A stretch of 64,000 nucleotides of DNA from Odontocerum albicorne (Eukaryota > Arthropoda > Insecta > Trichoptera > Odontoceridae). The stretch's first letter is position 1. Every line of letters begins with the position of its first letter. The stretch is from NCBI GenBank assembly GCA_949825065.1, contig OX463849.1, positions 30,368,043-30,432,042 of the forward strand, written 5' to 3'. The translations under genes and the position numbers were made by a program. Of the stretch, positions 56,700-64,000 are shown piece by piece. Below the pieces are notes generated by a model. It ran no database searches. It was not told the DNA's origin and saw nothing but the letters and a program-made list of their open reading frames with translations.

Positions 56700-56967
56700 T
56701 TTTTTATTTATTTTTTAACCTGGCGAGTTTTATTGCCATGTAGCAATCTCTTCCAACGAACCAGAAAGATTTATTTTTTTATAGGCCCTAAGTGTTAACT
56801 TAGGGCCTATAAAAACGTGTCTTTGTAAAATTTTATAGGCCCTAAGTGTTAACGTAGGGCCTAAAAAAAAGGTAGTTTTTATAGGCCTAAAGTGGGTTCC
56901 AGTGGGGATCGAACCCGCAACCTCCGGATCGGCAAACAAGTGTCTTTACACCAGGCCACGGAGGTCA
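56700..56967 (-). mobile_element. SINE-1 with two internal hairpins
   Basis: Minus strand: head 'gacctccgtggcctggtgta' and 'ccggaggttgcgggttcgat' (B box GGTTCGATCC), 'ccccactggaacccacttta', then two palindromic blocks (see 56781-56864). The tail is 'tctggttcgttggaagagat', 'tgctacatggcaataaaact' and 'cgccaggtt', then (AAATA)n. The tail is that of LINE-C. Confidence 0.8.
56781..56864. repeat. Twin palindromes
   Basis: The first is a perfect 13-bp stem (ATAGGCCCTAAGT / ACTTAGGGCCTAT) with loop gtta at 56781-56810. The second, at 56834-56864, repeats it with one stem mismatch and a shortened end. A half-site 'ataggcctaaagtg' follows at about 56880. Confidence 0.9.
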
Positions 56968-57440
56968 TTATACACAATAAAAAATTGTGCTGACTAGTGT
57001 AATTTAAATGTGGATTGACTATTGATTTATAAACTAATTTGTGCCCGACCATATACGAGTATGTACCGCATATCCTGTACTGCACCCATATTGATAGTTA
57101 AGTTCGCAGCAAGAAGATGCTCACTTCTTGAAACTAATTTCACAACTTTCCTTAGCTGCATTGCTGCATCGTAAGTTCTACCCTTACTTAGTGTTACAAT
57201 TCAATTGTAAACTTCAAACTATCACAACTCAAACATGATTTTCCAGATTATTAGATATGCCTTATAATCTGGAAAATAAATACTGAATTTTACGTATATA
57301 TACGTTTGAACAATCTCTTATCTTTATCTCAAAAAGTTACAGGTCGATGCCCGATGATGACCAAATTAATATGTCCCAGTCTTATTTTAACAGTCAGACC
57401 CTTGAAAGTCTTTCTAGTTATTTAAAATAATATAAACATA
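56968..57440. other. Non-coding, no element recognised
   Basis: TACGAGTA at 57054-57061. No gene. Confidence 0.3.
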
Positions 57441-57443
57441 AAA

Positions 57444-57553
57444 AATGAAGCAATACACATATGCTGACAATACTGGCATAACGGCTGAGAGCGAGAGCTT
57501 CGAGGAAATCGAAAGCAAACTCACAAAAGCTTTAGACGAAATAACTTCCTGAT
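57444..57553 (+). mobile_element. Tiny RT palm fragment (YADN)
   Basis: Reads MKQYTYADNTGITAESESFE then EIESKLTKALDEITS and stop. This is the catalytic-loop region of a LINE RT ('YADDxxITAQSESFEEVExKLTxAL'), but the second catalytic aspartate is changed to asparagine and both sides are lost. Family differs from LINE-E (FADDAACYAS). Confidence 0.7.
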
Positions 57554-58939
57554 TCAATGTTCATAGATTCATTTAGTTAAGAGCTTGAGAGAAGAACTTA
57601 AAAAAAGTAATATAGATTGCCAATTCATTCTACAAAAGTAATCTTGTATAGATACGTTTTGTGTAAAGCAATGCAGCTAAGGAATGTTTCTGATGATACT
57701 TTTATGAGTCTCAAAGTTTTTATTGGTATGGCAGACTTGGATATTCACAGATATGGCAATCTTGTATCACATTTAACGTTTTTTTTTTCTGTTTTTCAAA
57801 ATTTTAACTATTGATTGAAAAAGGAACATAAATATTTTTTGTTACGCCTTTGACAGTTTGCCTGATAAAACTTACTTTTAAATCCCGTATTTATTATCCA
57901 AACAATCCCCGTAATTCCCCATAATCTTGCGACTCCCGTTTCATTCCTGCGAGAAAAAAGTATCATGTTTATATGAGGATATACGTGTGTTTTTTTTGGA
58001 TTATCAACTAATATCTTAAGATATATTCTTAAGAAATAATCGATTACTCTTCAAGGCCTCGTTTGAAAAACATGAGAAAATAACGATACACACATTTATT
58101 AATAGCAACATTGTATATACTAGTACATACATATTTCCTTAAATTACACATCTATGATAAGACAATGGAAGAGAAAATATGTTTGAGCCGAAAACTATCA
58201 AACGGTCTGGGCTTATCTTAAAACATCTAAGTAATCAAGATTAATTCCCACCATTAGGAGGGCAACATCGGCCGCGAAGGCATCAGATGTTTTTCAGCCC
58301 ACCCTTGTACCATCGAGTTAATGATTCAACATTTGCATTATTTTTATCCGTTTTTTTTAGTAACTAGCTAACTAAAGAATTCTCCGTGACTTCACATAGA
58401 TTATATGTTCATAACGGTATGCTGTCATGTTATGCTTTCTATTATATTTTACGTTTATTATCCACTCAACGTCCTGTTTGCCTATTCGAGCTGTTAGTCT
58501 TGAACAATTATTTGGAATTATGACTACCTCAATCATGTTTTACTTTTTTAAACGAATCCATTTATTTGTCTAAAGCCCATTTAACATTTGACAATAGCCT
58601 CATGAGTGAACTCTTGTACTGGCATTTATTATTTTTCAAATTATTTTTGGACTCTATTGAGAATTTGAACTGCGAAGATTACCAAAATGAACACTACACA
58701 TACAAAACATCACAATACACCTAAAGCAGAATGTGTTATTATCACATATTGGAAGATCTAAAAAGGTTTCATCATAGTTCATCTTACATTAGTAAGTATA
58801 AACGGTCTTCTTAAACAAACGGTTTTCTTAATAAATCATATGCCAATTCGGGCAAGTGCCTAATCTTATAGCCGTATCCAACACCTCTATATCCTGAAAC
58901 TCAGTTTAATAATATTTTTTCTAATATTTTTTATTTTTC
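57554..58939. other. Non-coding, no element recognised
   Basis: The 65-codon frame at 57617-57814 has no signature. No repeat recognised. Confidence 0.35.
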
Positions 58940-59030
58940 AATGATGGTGAGTTCGAATCCAAAGTTAGAAGCCCCTCGTGGAGAGTCTAAGTCTAAAGGG
59001 CGCTTTATAAATTAGCGTTTTATTATTTCA
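58940..59030 (+). repeat. SINE-2 tail
   Basis: 'gtgagttcgaatccaaagtt', 'agcccctcgtggagagtcta' and 'gggcgctttataaattagcg', matching 13.55 kb. Confidence 0.55.
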
Positions 59031-59984
59031 ATAAAATAAAATATTTCCATGATAGATGGTCTATTTAATCAGGATTTATTAACTGTCGTAAGTGAAAAAT
59101 AAAAGAGAATTAAGAAAATAGGAACAAAAGTCACCGTGTTTTTGTACGATAAACAGAGTGCGAATTTAAAATTTCTTTTATCCTTGACTTCCAACACACT
59201 TTTCCTTATATACTTAGTTGATCACATAATGAATCGAAGATTTAAGTTAACGCTCAGAGCTTATTTTTCCGGGAATTAATTAAGCCTGAAGGTCGGCATC
59301 TTAGATGGGAAGAAGAGTGTGAGGAGAGGAGGGGATGTTGATTGTACCAAGAAAAAACTGAGTAAATGTACTTTTAATATTCCACCATTTTTTATGGAAA
59401 ATGAAACAATATTTTTTTTTCTGGAAATGTAAACATAAAAGCTTATAATTTTTTCACCTCATCGTTTACTAATGAATTGGGATATTTTTAAATGGTTATT
59501 ATTAATTCTGATGACGATTATATTATTAATTCAAACCTTTGATAGCTTTTCTTTCAAATAGACTTTTTTCCACTGTCTTAACATATACCATATATGTTAT
59601 TTCAGAAAATATATATTTATATGCTCCTTCACTATAAATAAACGTATTATTTATTTGATGTCCATGGCATTAGGCTCTAAAACCAGTTACCAATTAATAT
59701 TAGACTCACTCCATCTTTGACCGACTCAAAAAGAATTATGTTTTTCACTTCAATGACATAAATTGTTTCCTGGTTCTCCTTTTATTATTTTTTTCAATAT
59801 TCCTCAATAATCCTAACTGCAAATGATTTTTTTATTCGTTATGTTTAAATCTTCAATAGATTGCTGTCTTATTGTTATCTCATAATATGTTCTTTGATAA
59901 TTTTATTTTACTTTTATATTTAAAGCTCGAATGTTAATCTTTCACTCAATGCTTAAGAGATTTTTTTACTGTTTAAGTTAGTTG
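59031..59984. other. Non-coding, no element recognised
   Basis: AT-rich. No gene. Confidence 0.3.
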
Positions 59985-60050
59985 AAAAAAGTTTCCCTTT
60001 GGCAATAAACCAGCCAAATCGTAAATTTAACAATTCAACGTATAAATTTA
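59985..60050 (+). repeat. LINE-C/SINE-1 tail fragment
   Basis: 'agttagttgaaaaaagtttc' and 'cctttggcaataaaccagcc' is a decayed shared tail (TTGG..GGAAGAG..GGCAATAA..GCCA). Confidence 0.45.
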
Positions 60051-60179
60051 TAATAATAACAAGTTCCTTACTTGATTTAAATATTCAACATTCCAAAACA
60101 CTTTATTATTTGATCCAGAGCATCTGGAAATCGAAATTTATTCACGAGAAATGAGATTTAAAAATTTGATTGTTTTTAT

Positions 60180-61800
60180 TTAATTTTTATTATTTTTATT
60201 TTATTAAACAAGTAAATTACTATACAAACATTTGTCAAGGCTATACCTATATACAAATTTATTACTTAACTAATCTTAATTATATGTTATAATTTATGAA
60301 CTTATTTAAACTTATTTTCCTACATATCATTTTATTTTATTTATTCAATCTTAATATATGAGATCTTAGAAATAATTAACACCTACATACTACTTATAAC
60401 TAGATAACAATTCTTACACTAATTATTCAGCAAAAACAAGTCCACTCGTTCAGGCTACTTGTATTCCATCACATTCACTCAGACCTTGGTCGTCCCAGCT
60501 AATACTGTAGGTGGACTAGTCAGGCAACAGATAATGCTTCGGAAGCTTGTGCTTATAACTGAAGGGTAGGTCGGATTTACTCTCGTTAGCCCCCAGGGCA
60601 GCAACTAAGGGATTTCTGTGATTTTGTTGGCTTTTATAGAACTTCACGGTCCAAGCGAGGATGTGGTGTTGTAGGGTTTCTTCTCGCTGTTCGGCGTGAA
60701 ATCGGGTAAGATTTGTTCTGGGATGGGTGTTAAAAGATATCTTGAATGTCTTGTTCTGCACTCTCTGGAGTTTCAGGTGATCCGTATTGCTCACACTACC
60801 CCAAACGGCTGCAGCATAGGTCAAGATAGGACGAATAAGGGTTTTATAGAGGAGGAGCTTATTTTTGGGCGAAAGGAAGCTGCGTCGATGAAATATCGAA
60901 CTGATAGCCCCTATGCCCTTGTGACCCTTCTGTCTGATGGTATTCAAATGGATTTTCCACGTCAGTCGCCGGTCAAGGTGCAGGCCGAGGTATTTAACCA
61001 CGTCCTGCCACTCAACCAGGCAACCACCGATGAATAAGGGCATCGACGGCACTCTTTCCTTGATTTTTCGGGAGAACATGATGGCCTCAGTTTTGGCGTC
61101 ATTGATTTTGAGCCTCCAGTCCTGGTAGTATTTCTCAAGGATCTCAAGAGCAATCTGAAGACGGCGACCAGCTCGATCCACCTTGAGTGACGATGCGTAG
61201 CATGCCGCATCGTCAGCAAATAGTGCGAGTTTACAGTTTGGGGGAGTAGGAATGTCGTGTGTGTAAATATTAAATAAACATGGTCCAAGTATACTGCCTT
61301 GGGGGACACCCATAAGGATGGGTCTGGCGGATGACGTAGAATGATGAGTGGTGACTGTGAAACTTCTATTGGAAAGGTAGGATTGAAGTAGTTTCACGAG
61401 ATAGAGTGGAGTGCCAGTGAGGAGAAGTTTGTGAAGAAGACCATCGTGCCAGACAGTATCAAAAGCCTTCTCGAGGTCCAGCAGTACCATGCCAGTACTT
61501 CTGTTCCTATTGAAGCCCATCGACACGTCTTCCACGATACGGGTAAGTTGCTGGACCGTGTTGTGTCTTGTTCTAAATCCAAATTGCTCATGAGGGAATG
61601 TATTATTGGATTCGTGATGGAACACTAACCTTGAGGCAACCACTCTCTCAAGAATCTTGCCAAGACCTGGAAGAAGGCTGATGGGCCTGTAGCTAGTTGG
61701 ATTTTTGGTAGGCTTATTTGGCTTGTGAATAGGAACAATATTGGCTACTTTCCAAATACTCGGAAAATTAAGGAGTGAATCATTTATTATTTTTGTAAGA
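60180..61800 (-). mobile_element. LINE-E (Jockey-like), 5'-truncated copy
   Basis: The element runs from about 61800 (upstream RT codons, LNFPSIWKVANIVPIHKPNK in frame) through the RT frame to the stop at 60516. A 3' UTR of about 330 bp follows, with an A/T-rich end near 60190 ('taaaataaaaataataaaaa'). The endonuclease and ORF1 are missing. A 3' UTR-only copy lies at 51830-52150. Confidence 0.85.
60516..61643 (-). CDS. Reverse transcriptase fragment of LINE-E
   Basis: 375 residues without a stop. The same frame stays open upstream to about 61800, where it reads NPTSYRPISLLPGLGKILER just before residue 1, so this is not a true start. Motifs by residue: FGFRTRHNT 21-29; motif A LLDLEKAFDTVWHDGL 54-69; motif B GVPQGSILGP 112-121; motif C FADD 142-145 in ALFADDAACYAS; motif D KINDAKTE 179-186; motif E KYLGLHLD 217-224; thumb RPILTYAAAVWG about 268-279; then a C-terminal LQRVQNKTFKI segment. 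This pattern is Jockey-clade. The enzyme copies the element RNA into a nicked target. All catalytic aspartates are present, but the endonuclease part is gone, so the copy cannot move by itself. The unbroken frame implies recent insertion. Confidence 0.9.
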   Translation of the reverse strand: MVASRLVFHHESNNTFPHEQFGFRTRHNTVQQLTRIVEDVSMGFNRNRSTGMVLLDLEKAFDTVWHDGLLHKLLLTGTPLYLVKLLQSYLSNRSFTVTTHHSTSSARPILMGVPQGSILGPCLFNIYTHDIPTPPNCKLALFADDAACYASSLKVDRAGRRLQIALEILEKYYQDWRLKINDAKTEAIMFSRKIKERVPSMPLFIGGCLVEWQDVVKYLGLHLDRRLTWKIHLNTIRQKGHKGIGAISSIFHRRSFLSPKNKLLLYKTLIRPILTYAAAVWGSVSNTDHLKLQRVQNKTFKISFNTHPRTNLTRFHAEQREETLQHHILAWTVKFYKSQQNHRNPLVAALGANESKSDLPFSYKHKLPKHYLLPD

Positions 61801-61904
61801 TTGATTGTATATGAATAATAAATAACAAATAAAGTGGAATTAACTAAGTGGATTTTTTAAATTATAATAAAGGTAATATTAATTTTGTCGATTTCATTTA
61901 AAAA

Positions 61905-62390
61905 CAAAATTTATTTTTATTTATTTTACACATGACTAGAAATAAACAACAAGTTATTTAATTTGGACACACAATTTTAATGGATCTGGGTTTGTTGCCT
62001 TTCATTTGTCGTGTCCCCAGTAAACTAAGATTTGGCCTGTATCTCACTGATGACATATAGCATGAAAAAATAAATCAATATTTCTTTTTCAATTTTTGAT
62101 TATATAAAACCCCATTGCACATTCTAATCAACCTGATAAACGGTGACACTCAATAACATATGAATACATCACGCGAATCAAACCCCTCACACTTCATCAC
62201 TCCAGACAGACCAAAACGTTCATTCCACAACATACCACACAAAATCATAAAAATATAAACAATAAAAAACACCACACTCAAGAGCTCACACAAACCTTTG
62301 CTACTAGTCATTTCTCTTGCAAGCTCAAGTATTCCAACTCATGTCGCAATAACAACCATGCTCCGATCGAATGCCTTAATTGTTTTCCTC
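61905..62390 (-). mobile_element. LINE-D 3' region
   Basis: 'aatggatctgggtttgttgc', 'ctttcatttgtcgtgtcccc', 'ggtgacactcaataacatat', 'tcactccagacagaccaaaa' and 'caacataccacacaaaatca', then 'tcgcaataacaaccatgctc' and 'cgatcga' at the right, as at 26140. Tail of A/T repeats at the left end. Confidence 0.75.
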
Positions 62391-63892
<1,502 letters not shown>

Positions 63893-63981
63893 ATTTTTTT
63901 TTAATCTCGGTACCAACGGGAATGGAACATATAACCCTCGAGTTTAAAGACAAGCGTCTTACCAACCAGGCCACAGAGATT
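63893..63981 (-). repeat. tRNA-like SINE head
   Basis: Reversed: 'aatctctgtggcctggttgg' and 'taagacgcttgtctttaaac', 'tcgagggttatatgttccat', 'tcccgttggtaccgagatta', then an A run. A box intact, B box decayed. Confidence 0.6.
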
Positions 63982-64000
63982 TTCCGCAGAGAGTTCACAG

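Noticed and set aside
60696..61628. Plus-strand frames opposite the LINE-E RT
   Set aside because: Shadows of a well-supported minus-strand RT.

Overview
This window looks like a stretch of insect nuclear genome. It is AT-rich, almost gene-free, and packed with decayed non-LTR retrotransposons (LINEs), tRNA-derived SINEs, TTAA-flanked MITEs, one intact mariner, and long (AT)n tracts. The LINE C-terminal sequences and the cecropia-type mariner resemble elements I associate with Lepidoptera, but the order is an inference. No bacterial, organellar or viral gene was seen.

The only host coding sequence I can support is one internal exon at 45466-45599 (+). It has a good acceptor and donor and encodes part of an Ig-like domain of the beaten path (Beat) type. 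Much of the window may therefore be long introns of that gene, though other genes or intergenic DNA cannot be excluded.

Repeat families, named here for cross-reference. LINE-A is RTE-like; its 3' end carries a 'ctctgcctacc..gacagggaaa..ggcgtgatggtatgtatg' block, and about 20 pieces lie on both strands. LINE-B (8.1 and 17.8-18.3 kb), LINE-F (29.7-30.8 kb, nested in an AT tract) and LINE-G (1.9-2.5, 18.6-19.4, 40.1-40.9 kb) are other endonuclease/RT-type elements. LINE-C is CR1/L2-like (6, 15.3-16, 24, 34, 39.6-40, 43.3 and 45.7 kb). LINE-D is known only by its 3' end with an (AATA)n tail (16.3, 25.6, 41.1, 61.9 kb). LINE-E is Jockey-like (51.8 and 60.2-61.8 kb). SINE-1 pairs a tRNA-like head with the LINE-C tail. 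SINE-2 pairs a tRNA-like head with a different body. R1 is an unclassified ~250 bp repeat in five copies. MITE-1 (three copies) and MITE-2 (one copy) sit between TTAA duplications. The mariner at 53265-54551 has perfect 31-bp terminal repeats, a TA duplication and an uninterrupted 339-residue transposase.

The most interesting signal is the 8-mer TACGAGTA / TACTCGTA, seen about 20 times. In five places, aligning two copies of the same repeat shows that six bases (CGAGTA or CTCGTA) were added at a TA. This resembles the TA-flanked footprint left by Tc1/mariner-type excision. Other notable points: two minisatellites apparently expanded from adjacent codons of the LINE-A C-terminus; three MITEs inserted cleanly into LINE-A copies; a SINE/LINE shared tail; and a LINE fragment nested in an (AT)n tract.
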